NCBI RefSeq assembly: GCF_001625305.1
Contig: NW_017804242.1
Coordinates: 4,254,933 to 4,318,932 of the forward strand
Direction: 5' to 3'
Source: Branchiostoma belcheri
Taxonomy: Eukaryota > Chordata > Leptocardii > Amphioxiformes > Branchiostomatidae
DNA: 64,000 nt
Shown here: positions 1 through 11,611 of the stretch, in pieces
How the letters are laid out: every line of letters starts with the position of its first letter
Numbering within the stretch: the first letter of the stretch is position 1
Made by a program: the position numbers and the translations under genes
Notes under the pieces: generated by a model
The model's input: only the letters and a program-made list of their open reading frames with translations
Databases searched by the model: none
Told to the model about the DNA's origin: nothing

Positions 1-1960
1 CCCCACATCCGAAGAAGAAATTCAAGGAAAGGTACGTAAATTCACTGACAATGTCACGCGTCTCATCTATATACTTAGCACTGTTGACGTTTTTTGCCAT
101 CTTTCGATAGTAGTGCTATATCTATGTTTTTCCGGATAATCAAGGGAAATTATTTGATATAAATATCAAATGTGTGACAGCTTGATTCAAACTAACATAC
201 AATAATCATAGATAAACCATACATACATACATGAAACATGATCTGTTTAAAATTTCCAGATAGTCTTATGTGTTGATTTCTTTGAGCAGCTATTCATTGT
301 GATAAGGGGCTTATTTCGTTGTTTTGAACTGTCTTAGTATCCCAACGCTTTTCCTTGAGATAATTTCAGTCAAAACAAAGCATGTATATACACCCCCATG
401 AAACTCCTTCCTCTTCGCCCCCGCCGTTCTGCTTCGCCCCCGCCCCGTTCTGCTTCGCCCCCGCAAAAAATCTGCTTCGCCCCCGTCGTTCCTCTACGCC
501 CCCGGCGCAATTCTGCTTTGCCCCCGTCCTTCTGCTTAGCCCCCAATGGCGGCACAGCTCACAGTCGACACGAAAATCGTCTGCAAAATAACAATAAAGG
601 CTGTGCCGCCAAATTTAAAGTAGCCCATGCTCCGGCAAACATTCTGGACCACCTTTCTGCCAAGTGGCGTTGCACAAATCCTTCCCATTCAAAAGTTTAC
701 CCCTACCTCACGGCCCGTCAGTGGTTCTTACGTTTATAAGTACTGGCGGGAAATTTCACTCACGGCTGTACTTATAAACGCCAGTACTTATAAACGTAAG
801 AACCACTGACGGGCCGTGAGGTAGGGGTAAACTTTTGAATGGGAAGGATTTGTGCAACGCCACTTGGCAGAAAGGTGGTCCAGAATGTTTGCCGGAGCAT
901 GGGCTACTTTAAATTTGGCGGCACAGCCTTTATTGTTATTTTGCAGACGATTTTCGTGTCGACTGTGAGCTGTGCCGCCATTGGGGGCTAAGCAGAAGGA
1001 CGGGGGCAAAGCAGAATTGCGCCGGGGGCGTAGAGGAACGACGGGGGCGAAGCAGATTTTTTGCGGGGGCGAAGCAGAACGGGGCGGGGGCGAAGCAGAA
1101 CGGCGGGGGCGAAGAGGAAGGAGTTTCATGGGGGTGTTATACATCTTGTACATCTTACAACGAGAAACGGAAAATAAATGCTTAAATGATACACAAAAGT
1201 GCCATAACAACTATAGCTAATGCTAGTAAGGTATTTGAACATTTTTTTGTAGGCAGTAGAAGATGAATTATAATATTAACACTTTGTATGCTCTATGACT
1301 TGTGTACTATGAAATTATGGTATGAAACATGTATTGTAATCCATGGTGTCACACCTGAATGAATTACGAGTAATATTCCATTCTATTATGTAATTCAATT
1401 ACGTATTTCCCTATGATCATCCAATGTGGTTCTTAGACTGTACGTATACATAAAACACGTCCAGGATGTCAGAAATCTACAATTTCAATTTTTGTTGTTG
1501 TTAACTCTACAGCAATGGAACAATGGAGGGTCCCCCACGAAGACGTGGGGACGGCGGTCGAGAACGAGGTGGTTGGGGTAGAGGCTGGAGCAAAGACGGA
1601 CCGAAGTCATCAGAGGAGACCGATGACAGCTCAGAAGAACGCTCCAGCGAGGAAAGCAAGGAGAAACGGCGCAAACATCCACCAAAACGATCATGGTGGT
1701 CACGGAAGGGAGAAGACGACTCTGAGGATGGCGTTTCGGATGGCGGGCTTGGTAATTTTTTGGGTAGACTGATGAACTTCCGCCGTGGTGGGTGGGGGCA
1801 GAATCGGTTTTCGGGCCGACAGGGAGGGGGTGATGAGAGGGGACAGGACAGGGGCCATATGGGAGGTGGCTGGGGTGGTTGGGGGTCCCGTAAAGGGGGG
1901 TCTATGAGGGGCCGTGATGAAGAAAGTGACCAAAATGGTCGGGATTTTTGGAGGGGTTAA
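1..1960 (+). CDS. Gene 1: 3' part of a secreted Gly/Arg/Ser-rich polyampholyte gene (two exons seen)
   Basis: Two exons are visible: 1-31 (its 5' part lies outside the window) and 1513-1960, ending at TAA 1958-1960. Exon 1-31 encodes ...KKKFKE plus two bases of a split codon before donor GTACGT. The acceptor AG at 1511-1512 supplies the last base (AG|C, Ser), so the phase-2 join is in frame. The same exon ending (KKFKE, donor GTAAGC, phase 2) occurs in gene B at 18173-18224, which makes this a B paralogue. The last exon codes about 149 residues: an Arg/Gly/Trp-rich start, an acidic Ser/Glu/Asp stretch, a basic KEKRRKHPPKR run, a hydrophobic motif GLGNFLGRLMNF, then a Gly/Trp/Arg-rich tail. 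The missing 5' exons presumably encode a signal peptide and coiled coil, as in B. No known domain is seen and the function is unknown. The large palindrome at 390-1137 sits in this intron. Confidence 0.72.
390..1137. mobile_element. Near-perfect 748-bp palindrome (foldback element)
   Basis: Left arm 390-748 and right arm 779-1137 are reverse complements (359 bp each, symmetric about 763.5) around a 30-base spacer. All segments I compared were identical. Each arm carries a degenerate tandem run of a roughly 20-base unit built on CTTCGCCCCCG. The ends read ACACCCCCATG / CATGGGGGTGT, flanked by TAT on both sides (387-389 and 1138-1140), a weak 3-bp target duplication inside AT-rich sequence. Short ORFs in the arms are mirror images with no coding signal. 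It is best read as a foldback/MITE-type element inserted in the intron of gene 1. If transcribed with that gene it would form a very stable hairpin. Confidence 0.85.
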
Positions 1961-2369
1961 TCAAGATGTAGGCAGGTCATCTGGACCTCAAAATGTGGCA
2001 ACAATTGCGATGATATGTTTCATGATACCATGATAACATAATACACATTGCAGATGACCACGTCTTATCTTAACACCAAGGGCGCTTTGGGCGCCCCTGA
2101 ACACAAAGAGAACAATAGATCACAGTGAATAAAAGTTTGAGCACCTAGGAGACTTCGTTTCGACGTTTGCAGGTTGAACGGCGTCTTCATATAGCTGTGT
2201 AGAAAGTACATTTCAATTTGAGTGCGCATGCATTTTTTTGTATGCAGCTGAACCTTTGATCCGGACCGGTTGATGGACTCTGATTTGACTACTGATGTTT
2301 CTTGTTGTAACAATTCAAGTATTCACAACTCATGAGATGTAAACACATTGATATTAGAAACAAAGCACA

Positions 2370-2375
2370 AATAAA
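2370..2375 (+). terminator. Probable poly(A) signal of gene 1
   Basis: AATAAA lies about 410 bases after the gene 1 stop, with T/G-rich sequence (TTGTTCTTGTC) from about 2398. It is the first good AATAAA after the coding end. Confidence 0.5.
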
Positions 2376-2399
2376 AATGATAACAAGTCATAATAATTG

Positions 2400-3890
2400 T
2401 TCTTGTCATTATTTACTCTCGGCTACAACAATACGTGGCACATTAGTTATATGTATATATCTATACATCTAGTATTTTCAATGCTATTTATTTGTATACG
2501 ACAAAAGCAAAATACATACTTATCTATAGCAAATAAAGAAAATATCTTAGTAATTTAAAACGTATGATGAATTGTTCTAGATTCCTCCAATTTCAATTGA
2601 TATCTTTACAAAAAAATGATAAAATTAATAGGTATAACTGAAAACATGAGCAAATAATAACTGATAACATAATTATAAACTATACACTTATTACACTATT
2701 GCACCATGGGTAAAGATTTACACCATTATTGAACGGTACACATATTCCAGGTGACCTCTTCTTATGATTACCCCGACTGAAACCCTTCATCACTTCCAAT
2801 CCATCCCTTCTGAGGATGACATACATACAGATACCTGTAAGCCCAAAACAATACTCCCGTTCCATAGATAATGATTACCACGTACGGAGACACAATCTCC
2901 AACCGTTCTAGTTTCTTATTAACCTCGAAAAGGGTACTATTTCCCTGCCAATTCTAACACAACAGAATTAGAAACGATCAACAATGATGTCAGGGATTGC
3001 TTGCATCACACGTCTGACGAAGGTTGACGAAATTGACCGAAAATATATGATGAGTCCCCTTCGTCTGTTGGAACAAAGCTTGAACTTTACACCTACAGAA
3101 ACTATTGCCCATTGCCAGGATTTGTAAAAAAAGTGTGTCTAAGTACATGTCCACCATTTACAGATATTCTTGATTATCCAAGACTGAAAGGTACCACATA
3201 AACGATTCACAAAGTTTATAAAAGAGAACGTATTTTCCACAAGGTAGGATGTTCGATTTTGTCTGACCGTGTGATCAGTGATATAAGATATGACGAATAT
3301 ATAGCTCCTCGGAGCCCAAAATAACATCACCTCTTCCCAAGCACAAAAGCTATCTATCAACCAAAATTCATGAGCCTAGCATGTCCAGATCATGAGATAC
3401 CAAAAACTGAAAATTCCTCTGCAGTTCCATAACAAGCCGCGCCGCTGGGAGCCCAAAATCTAATAATTTTGGCGTCTCACCAAAACCTGTCCACCTTGAG
3501 TTATCATGCTAAGACACCGTGATACACACACACATACACACGCACAAACAACGAAATATATGACCTGGCGAATGTAACAACTCGAAGGTAACAATTCATA
3601 ACAGCAATCGTGTAGACTGTTTCAAAGTTCCAGGGAAACAGTGAAACATTAGACATTTAAGCTGCCGTGAAACCCAATTAGGGAAACCCGCACGGCCAGT
3701 GCCATAATAAGTATTAACCGTGCCGAAGAGGATCAATGATTTTACTCATTGAATCATTTCTGATTGAAAGAGCAACGTTTTCCTCCAAAATAGTCGATTA
3801 GCACCATAAGCCTGTAGTAGCTTATTAATTCCGTGCCCTTAATGCAGCTAAATACCACCCAGAGTGTTGTTACAGTACCGCATTCTCAGG
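2400..3890. other. Intergenic, no gene seen
   Basis: This is AT-rich spacer between gene 1 and A1. It holds only short open frames, none with splice support, and a small CA-rich run near 3521-3546. I see nothing else I can support. Confidence 0.6.
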
Positions 3891-3894
3891 ACAT

Positions 3895-3904
3895 TATATA
3901 TAAA
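3895..3904 (+). promoter_or_regulatory. TATA box of gene A1
   Basis: TATATATAAA lies 110 bases before the A1 start codon. The string TATATAAACGTT and a GGCAGA(T/C)CT motif about 25 bases further on are shared with the gene B promoter (TATA at 16051), so the two core promoters appear homologous. Transcription would start near 3925-3930. Confidence 0.7.
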
Positions 3905-4004
3905 CGTTGGGAAACCAAGAGGAGAGGCAGATCTGTTCGTACTTTTCAACCGACTAGGCGAAAGGTTTTCTTACTAGAGGAGAGAACAACAACAACAGGA
4001 GGCC

Positions 4005-5864
4005 ATGGCCAGGATGATCCTACTCCTACTGGTTGTTACCGGTACGGGCTGCCTTGCTGCTCCCAGTGCAATGGTGCCTGAAGATGGCAAGTTGATACTT
4101 CAGCTAAATGAACGAATCGACGACATCGCAGGTGAGAGATCTATAGGCGATACTAATTTCCGCCTTGTATACTGTCTTTGGCACTTGAAACAGGCGAGGC
4201 CAAATGGCAGAACGGCAAACCTTAAGTGCATCACTATAAGAACGATTCGTAAAACAATGTAATGTTTTCCTGTCGAAAAGGATTTTTTTTAGGGTTAGGC
4301 TTTTCGACCCGGGTTCGAACACGAGCTTGAGCTCTATTTTTTCACTAATATCTTTACTGTTTTTCACAATGCTGTCGTATACTTGCAATTGAAATGTTGC
4401 TTTGTAATAGGTTGTTGCTCCTCAAAAAAAATATAATACGCTCGGATATTAATATTGATATGTCATCCGCCATTCAGCGACAGTTTCAAATGACAACGAC
4501 CGTTTACGAGACAAAACGGTTACTCGTTCATGTCGTGAAAACCTCAAACTTTCCAAAAGTCTTTTAAGGTTTTCTATACAGCGTACTTATACAACAACCT
4601 TTATCTACACAACAAAGTACTGTAATTTTCGTAAGGTTTGCTACAACTTGATTTCAAAACTTTCACTTTTGAGTTGACTGTATAGACAATGTTGGAATGT
4701 TGACAACCTTGCAAGGGGCCTGTGGTATCAAAAACCATATATTAATCTAGTCCTATACCTGGATGGGTTAAAGTTAGGATCAGGCACTGTTCTAGATAGT
4801 CTCCGGGTATCTTAGAACGAAACGTATATTTGACCCATGCACGGTTCTGGATAGGCTTCGGCTATCCAGAACCGTGCCAAAGCATAGCTCGTGATAAAAC
4901 GGGGACTAGGTCTTTCTACACCGTAATTACCCACTATGGCACAGCTTCTTTGTATGCTCTTAGTATTAACTTCGAACTATCTTTCTTTAACAGCCACCAC
5001 GTCCAGGCTAGAGAATCAGATGAGGGGCATGAAGACTACTATGGAACAGCTGGGGAATCGGGTGAACGACCTGGAAAAACAGGTAAAGGGAAAAGGTAAG
5101 GCAAATAGTATTGTCTTGACACATAGTAAATAAACGATGGGAGAGATTTATATATAACATGCATTTGTAATTGAATAAATTCTAACTGGTTTGGCTCTCA
5201 GGATTTATGGATCACATGAAATTAGACTTTCCGATGAATTGTTAGAACACAACTTTTACCTTTTACCTCTTACCTTCTACGTAAGGTGATTTAAGGTGTA
5301 CGTAGTCTGCGATGGTGTCTCAGGAAACAATCAGGATAGTGTTGCCCATTAAGTCCATTATAACAGCGTTGGCCAGCGTTATATGACTTGTTTCGTTAAC
5401 TCTCTAACATCACATACAGTAAGGACATCGTCATCGAGATAGTTAGCGAATCTGATGTGTTACACCGATGGGTTGGTTGACGTTAGTTATACCTTAAGTA
5501 GATCTTTGTGTGGTTGCAAAGACAGTATTCATATTCTTGACAATGGTAAATATGGAAACGCGCAACATTGTGATTCCTTCCTTCTGTAGGTGATCTGAAA
5601 AGCCGGGGACCAGGTCCGGGCAGACGTGCTGAGAAACCACCGTCTCGGCAGAGCTCACGGCCAGCACCTGCACGACCGCCACAACCATCCGGAAACGACC
5701 GCTGGGGACAGCCGCCTTCCATGGGTAGGAGCTCCGGCATTCGCTCCCGAGGAGGACGCCAGGAGGATATGTGGAGTCGTAACGACCAACCCCCACAAGA
5801 AGGTCCTTCTGGAATCAGTTCGATATTCTCGAAGTTAATGAATCTGCCACAATTGTTCGGATAA
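4005..5864 (+). CDS. Gene A1: secreted coiled-coil protein with Pro/Gly/Arg-rich tail (167 aa)
   Basis: There are three exons: 4005-4131, 4994-5095 and 5590-5864 (TAA 5862-5864). Both introns are GT-AG and phase 1, and the 504 coding bases read through without a stop. The ATG sits in GGCCATGG and follows a TATA box by 110 bases. Residues 1 to about 22 are a signal peptide (MARMILLLLVVTGTGCLAAPSA). Residues about 30-76 form an amphipathic coiled coil (LNERIDDIA, then MEQLGNRVNDLEKQV). Residues 77-150 are Pro/Gly/Arg/Ser-rich and strongly basic. The last 17 residues are GISSIFSKLMNLPQLFG, a hydrophobic amphipathic end related to GLGNFLGRLMNF in gene 1. The first two exons resemble those of gene B. 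I recognise no family; a small secreted oligomeric matrix or peptide-precursor protein is inference. Exon 3 recurs three times downstream. Confidence 0.8.
4839..4877. repeat. Perfect 16-bp stem-loop in A1 intron 1
   Basis: GCACGGTTCTGGATAG and its exact reverse complement are separated by 7 bases. Degenerate relatives occur at about 4783-4816 and 13696-13730, and in gene B intron 1 at about 16547-16636. It therefore looks like a small dispersed inverted-repeat family within introns of this gene cluster. Confidence 0.7.
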
Positions 5865-6375
5865 ACATATTTTCGATCAATCTTGACCGCCAAAATTTAA
5901 CAGCAATGGCATGACGGCTGAGGAAAATCCTGATGATGGCTAGGAAAAGAATACCAAATCACTGCAGCAAACTGAGCACCTTAGTCGCCAGGGTACATAC
6001 CCCAGCACCCTCGAGCTGCACATGTTTCAAAATGTTTAAAACGTTTCGGCCATATTTGGCTAGGGATTGGCTAGTGTTTTCGACAGCATGTCAGCAATAC
6101 ATGTTCGAAGGTAAATTTTGGGCTCAAATTTAATTCAAATTCGGTTTGATCCGTATAGAAAGATCGGCGTGACTCACATCTGGTCAGAATTGCTCCCGAA
6201 CATCAGCCAACCTTGGTTGGTTAGTGGTCGGGGGAAGGTTCTCAATGATTGACTTGGGCTTAAAGGGCTAATGACAGTTCAAATTGATCTTAACCCTTGA
6301 TTAGCAGATCAACTATAGTATCAACCGTTCTTCTTTGTAACGTTTATCAATGTACTGCACCTGAGCATGTTTACA

Positions 6376-6381
6376 AATAAA
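6376..6381 (+). terminator. Poly(A) signal of gene A1
   Basis: AATAAA within ACAAATAAAAGCACATTAAAG, about 510 bases after the A1 stop, with a T-rich element (TTGCCTTTTTTCC) downstream. The same block is conserved after the orphan A exons at 10340 and 15109. Confidence 0.6.
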
Positions 6382-7477
6382 AGCACATTAAAGCATGAAA
6401 TAAGACCTCCTTGCCTTTTTTCCTCACAAGCTTCTACACTAAGCAATGTACTGAGGCGACATTTACTAAATATTAGGAAATCGATTTTAGGTTGTGGGAT
6501 AACATGTAATCTGACGTCTCAAATACATGTAATAGCAATCTGAACTGAAAATCAACTCCGGTCTTGACGGATATAAGCTTTCACATTGGGAAAAACACAA
6601 GACGATATAACAAAACACGTGCCGTGGGCAGTAACTATCTGTTATTTTTCTGGCAGACACAGAATAGACTTTTTTTTACGTAATCTAAAACAAGGTCAGT
6701 ACGCACATGATTAACGGGAGTGTTGATGACTGTCTATAATCCTACACTTTAATAACATTTATTTGCAATTATTATCCTAACGAAGTGCAAGATATCTATA
6801 ACTTGCATGAGTTTGACCCAAACATACTTAGTGTTTCGAACATTATTATCTACATTATATATTGATAGCATAATTAAATCCTCGTACGTTGTCACGTGCT
6901 GAAAAAGTGCACTGATGATATGATCGCCGTATATTGTATTAGCCATGAGATGTTTCACACTAAAGATAACTGGCCCATCTGGGACGACGGATAATGATGA
7001 TGAGCGATACTATTCAACAAGTATCGATAATTTTGTTGGGTTCTAAAATACGATCGACATGTGTCCTCAAACACTATCTCGCTCTTTATGTCCCATCCAA
7101 GAGGACGTCACAAACCGAAGCTCTGTACCCATTTTTATCTGGAGACTTCTAGGGATTCAAACCCAGAACCTTCAGATTCTAAGTCAAAACCCGTAACGTA
7201 ACCACTATAACACCTCGTTTCCACAGACTGAGTTTTACCAAACTCATTCAGAATCATAATCCTAGCTAGATTAAGACTACGAACACCCGGGTTTAATGAC
7301 ATACCATGGAAAACAATCTAATAAGTGTTCACTGCCAATGACGTTTTCAAGCTCCCAAGATGATTATTTTGTGGGGGAAAATGCTCAGAACAAAGTATCT
7401 ATTCAGGCTAACTTGAATAGTTTGTCGTTTGTAATGAACTTGAGGATACCTCAAAGTTTGGACCACACGGGTAGCAA

Positions 7478-7542
7478 TTACCGCAGAATTGAACTGTTCA
7501 TATGATGACGCAAACACACGACGTTTGGATAACATTTAAAAA
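7478..7542 (+). promoter_or_regulatory. Promoter block of gene C1
   Basis: The block contains ATGATGACGCAA (CRE/ATF-like) followed 19 bases later by an AT-rich TATA-like CATTTAAAAA about 75 bases before the start codon. The same order and spacing is kept at C2 (11478-11542) and C3 (21721-21785), which supports function. The TATA assignment is inferred from position. Confidence 0.5.
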
Positions 7543-7609
7543 AAGAGCAAGCGCAGACTACGACTAGTTTTGTTCTGTTTCTGTAACAGAGAAACTTGAC
7601 ACAAAAGCG

Positions 7610-9068
7610 ATGGTTCGTTCTTACACCCTGCGGGGTGTTCTCTGTGGGTTGGTCTTCTGTGCTTTTGTATCCCTGGTGGTATCTGCTCCTCAAGCACAAA
7701 GGCAGAGTGTCTCAAAGAAGAAGATCGCCGTGCCGCCAGAAAAAAACGCCAAAGATGACGATGCCCAGAAAGGTAGGCGGGTTTGTCCTGTAATGCTACA
7801 AAAGCAAATAATGCTAATAATTCTCGGTGGAACCTCATCTTTGACGTTTGCGAACAACTGTCAAATATATAATGTGGTTTCAATATGCAGACAGGTTGTT
7901 TTTATTTGATTGGTTATTCATCTGTGCACCGTTATGCTATTTTTCTTTATTACTATGTTAATTTTGTTGTCATTTATATCACCTTTATTTGCATGTTTGA
8001 GGATATGGCCTAAATAAGTGTATGATGACTTTTGTCCACTTTACTTACTGTGGTCTAGCCCCCGCTCGAACCAAACTTGAAAGCATGCGCCATCCCTCTC
8101 TGTCCTCCATCAGAGACCGGATTTCCCCTACTTCAGTTAGGCTGGTGTCTGATTTGAGGTTGTCGATGTAGTTTATCCTGGGTCTCCCTCGACTTTGGCC
8201 TTTTTCATGCTCCCTATATCCGAAAGAAAATAAATGTGAATGAGACAAATAGTCTGCTCGTAGAATTGTTTGTTGTCACGGGTTAAATGGTCAATTATCA
8301 GTACCTTCCAAACGTGTACACGAAGTCTTTGTAACTTCTTTTTTTAAAATCATTGTTTATGTGTTTTGTTTTGAAAGCGAGTGAGCAATCGATCCTTTTG
8401 CTTGAACAGGCCAGACCCTGGAGGAGATCCTCGACTCCCCATTGGCTAAACTCGACCTAGATGAAAACCTGCTAGCAAGGTTTGTATCCTATTAATTTTG
8501 ATACTAGTATTTATCTCTGTCATATTAATAATCGTAAACCTTACACCTATTGATGCAGATTGTGATAAACACCCCTTTGTATGTTTTAACATATTCGGGT
8601 TTAGTTTTTTACTACATAAAGATGCCATATTTATTTGTTAGTCCATTATGGTTAATATGCTAATATTCAGTAATCGTAAAAATGCATTTGCTCTAGGCTG
8701 CCTCAGACATTAGTTAATTAACTCATGGAAGCTCTGGAGCCATGAAAATACTTTTTTTCATTTTCCCAAACAGTTTACAGCCACTGATCTATGGAGAAGG
8801 TGGCGTAGAAGCGTCAGAAGAGGAACAACTGGGTTCCAAGGGTAGAGGAGGACGTGGCCAGGGAGGCCTCAGGGGCCGTGGAAGTGGCCAAGGGGGCCCA
8901 AAGGGCAAAGGGGGGCGTGGCCAAGGAGGCGACGGGGACCAAGAAGGCCAAGGGGGCCCAAAGGGTATGGGAGGTCGTGGCAAAGGAGGCGACGGGAACC
9001 AAGAAGAGAGTAGCCAAGGGGCCCAATGGGTAGAGGAGGGCGTGGCCAATGAGGTTTTAGGGACCTAG
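7610..9068 (+). CDS. Gene C1: secreted RGG-repeat protein, shortened and frameshifted tail (175 aa)
   Basis: Exons are 7610-7772, 8410-8479 and 8774-9068 (TAG). Introns are GT-AG, phase 1 then phase 2, and 528 coding bases read through. Residues 1-26 are a signal peptide ending VSLVVSA, followed by a basic segment (QRQSVSKKKIAV). Exon 2 gives a short acidic amphipathic segment (TLEEILDSPLAKLDLDENLL). Exon 3 starts SLQPLIYGEGG, then EASEEEQ, then GRGGRGQGG-type repeats. Compared with C3, about 130 codons of acidic/basic sequence are missing between EEEQ and GSKGRGG. A lost G in the run near 9018 shifts the frame, so the protein ends in a non-repeat tail (AQWVEEGVANEVLGT). No poly(A) signal follows before 10340. 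It is related to C2, C3 and C4. Function unknown; the signal peptide argues against a nuclear RGG protein. Confidence 0.78.
8045..8222 (-). mobile_element. LINE 3' fragment in C1 intron 2
   Basis: The minus strand encodes RGRPRINYIDNLKSDTSL followed by a MEDREGWRMLSSLVRAGARP-like end. This matches the pattern GRP...Y.D.....D....DR..WR seen near the C-terminus of non-LTR retrotransposon ORF2 proteins. C3 intron 2 lacks the segment (near 22235 the flanks join directly), while C2 has it at about 12047-12223. The family name cannot be fixed without a search. Confidence 0.72.
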
Positions 9069-9081
9069 GACGTGGCCAAGG

Positions 9082-9111
9082 CACAAGCTCGCGTTTGAAT
9101 ACGAGCTTGTG
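9082..9111. repeat. Hairpin at the C1/A junction
   Basis: CACAAGCTCG and CGAGCTTGTG form a perfect 10-bp stem with a 10-base loop. It lies 14 bases after the C1 stop, where C-type exon sequence changes into A1 intron-1-like sequence (compare about 4305-4345). It is conserved after C2 at 13071-13100 with a diverged loop. Confidence 0.7.
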
Positions 9112-9551
9112 CTCTGTATTTTTTCACCAATAGCACCACAATCTATGGATCCGATAAATTCAGACGTCCAGATGAATTGTTAGAACACAACCATTTTTCT
9201 TTACGTCTTACCTTCTACGGAAGGTGATTTAAGGTGTACGTAGTCTGCGGTGGTGTCTCAGGAAATAATCAGGAGAGTGATGCCCAAGTCCATTATAACA
9301 GCGTTGGCCAGCGTTCTATGACTTGTTTCGTTCCTAAACCTATCTTAGAGTGGAACTCTCTAACATTACATACAGTAAGGGCATCACCATCTAGATAGTT
9401 TGCGAATCTGATGTGTTACACTGATGGGTGGGTTAACGTTAGTTATACCTCATCTCCAAGTAGATCTTTGTGTGGCTGCGAAGACAGTATTCATATTCTT
9501 GACAATGGTAGAAATGGAAACGCGCAACATTGTGATCCCTTCCTTCTTTAG

Positions 9552-9826
9552 GTGATCTGAAAAGCCGGGGACCAGGTCCGGGCAGGCGTGCTGAGAAACC
9601 ACCGTCTCGGCAGAGCTCACGGCCAGCACCGGCACGACCACCACAACCATCCGGAAACGACCGCTGGGGACAGCCGCCTTCCATGGGTAGGAGCTCCGGC
9701 ATTCGCTCCCGAGGAGGACGCCAGGAGGATATGTGGAGTCGTAACGACCAACCCCCACAAGAAAGTCCTTCTGGGATCGGTGGGATATTCTCGAAGTTAA
9801 TGAATCTGCCACAGTTGTTCGGATAA
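9552..9826 (+). CDS. Orphan copy of A exon 3 downstream of C1 (possible chimeric last exon)
   Basis: Acceptor AG at 9550-9551 is followed by a 275-base open frame ending TAA 9824-9826, exactly the length of A1 exon 3 and with no indel. The encoded segment starts DLKSRGPGPGRR and ends GIGGIFSKLMNLPQLFG. Against A1, five codons differ silently and three change the residue (Gly to Ser, two Ser to Gly). No A-type exon 1 or 2 lies between C1 and this exon. The acceptor is phase 1 and so compatible with the phase-1 donor of C1 exon 1 (7772). It could therefore serve as an alternative last exon of C1, or be a relic. The A poly(A) block follows at 10340. Confidence 0.55.
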
Positions 9827-10339
9827 ACATATTTTCGATCAATCTTGACCGCCAAAATTTAACAGCAATGGCATGACGGCTGAGGAAAATCCTAATGATT
9901 GCTAGGAAAAAATACCAAATCACTGCAGCAAACTGAGCACCTTAGTCGCCAGGGTACATACCCCAGCACCCTCGAGCTGCACATGTTTCAAAAGGTTTAA
10001 AACAGTCTGGTATGGGCGGGAGGTTCGGCCATATTTGGTTTGTAATTGGCTAGTGTTTTCGAGAGCATGTCAGCAATACGTGTTGGAGGGTACATTTGGG
10101 TTCAAATTTAACTCAAATTCGGTTCGATCCGCATAGAAAAATCGGCGTGACTTACATCTGGTCAGACTTGCTTCCGAACATAAGCCAACCGAGGTTGGTT
10201 CGTGGTCGGGGGAAGGTTCTCAATGATGGGTTTAACGGCTAATGACAGTTCAGTTATCCCTTGATTAGCAGATCGACTATAGTATCAACCGTTCTTCGTT
10301 GTAACGTTTATCAATGTACTGCACCTGAGCATGTTTACA

Positions 10340-10345
10340 AATAAA
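10340..10345 (+). terminator. Poly(A) signal after orphan A exon 3
   Basis: AATAAA in the same context as the A1 signal at 6376. It is the first AATAAA after C1, so it may serve a joint C1/A transcription unit. Confidence 0.5.
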
Positions 10346-11477
10346 AGCACATTAAAGCATGAAATAAGACCTCCTTGTCTTTTTCCTCACAAGCTACACG
10401 ATGCAATGTACTGAGCCGACATTTGCTAAATATTAGGAAATCGATTTTAGGTTGTGGGATAACATGTACTTGTAATCTGACGTCTCAAATGCCTCCATAA
10501 TGGCAATCTAGAACTAGGAAATCAACTCCGGTCTTGACGGATAATAAGCTTTCAACATTAAGGAAAACACAAGACGAATATAAAAAAAAAAAACACGTGC
10601 CGTGGGCAGTAACTATCTGTTATTTTTCTGGCAGACACAGAATAGACTTTTTTTACGTAATCTAAAACAAGGTCAGTACGCACATGATTAACGGGAGTGT
10701 TGATGGCTGTCTATAATCCTACACTTTAATAACATTTATTTGCAATTATTATCCTAACGAAGTGCAAGGTATCTATAACTTGCATGAGTTTGACCCAAAC
10801 AAATTAAGGGGAAAATTACCCATACTTAGTGTTTCGAACATTATTATCTACATTATATATTGATAGCATAATTGAATCCTCGTACGTTGTCACGTGCTGA
10901 AAAAGTGCACTGATGATCTGATCGCCGTATATTGTATTAGCCATGAAATGTATCCCACTAAAGATACTTCGCCCCTCTGGGACGACGGATAATGATGATG
11001 AGTGATACTATTCCACAATTATCGATAATTTTTTGGGTTCTAAAATACGATCGACATGCGTGTCCTCAAACACAGTATCTCGCTCTTTATGTCCTATCCA
11101 AAAGGACGTCACAAACCGAAGCTCTGTACCTATTTTCCACCTGGAGACTTCCAAGGATTCAAACCCATAACCTTCAGATTCTAAGTCAAAACCCGTAACG
11201 TAACCACAATAACACCTCGTTTCCACAGACTGAGTTTTACCAAACTCATTCAGAATCATAATCGTAGCTAGATTAAAACTAAGAACACCTAGGTTTAATG
11301 ACATACCATGAAAAACAATCTAATGTGTTCACTGCAAATGACGTTTTCAAGCTCCCAAGATGATTATTTTGTGAGGGAAAATTCTCAAAACAAAGCATCT
11401 ATTCAGGCTAACTTGAATAGTTTGTCGTTTGTAATGAACTTGAGGATACCTCAGTGTTTGGACCACACGGGTAGCAA

Positions 11478-11542
11478 TTACAGCAGAATTGAACTGTTCA
11501 TATGATGACGCAAATACACGACGTTTGGATAACATTTAAAAT
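11478..11542 (+). promoter_or_regulatory. Promoter block of gene C2
   Basis: The ATGATGACGCAA and CATTTAAAA pair is conserved in position with C1 and C3. About 1.6 kb of further upstream sequence is shared with C1. Confidence 0.5.
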
Positions 11543-11611
11543 AGAGCAAGCGCAGACTACGACTATAGTTTTGTTCTGTTTCTGTAACAGAGAAACTTGA
11601 CAAAAAAAGCG

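Noticed and set aside
382..1220. Open frames within the large palindrome
   Set aside because: The same peptide appears mirrored on both strands because the arms are inverted copies, and it is built from a GC-rich minisatellite.
4830..5133. Single-exon ORFs starting upstream of A1 exon 2
   Set aside because: The real coding part is the spliced exon 4994-5095. The sequence before it is intron containing the stem-loop.
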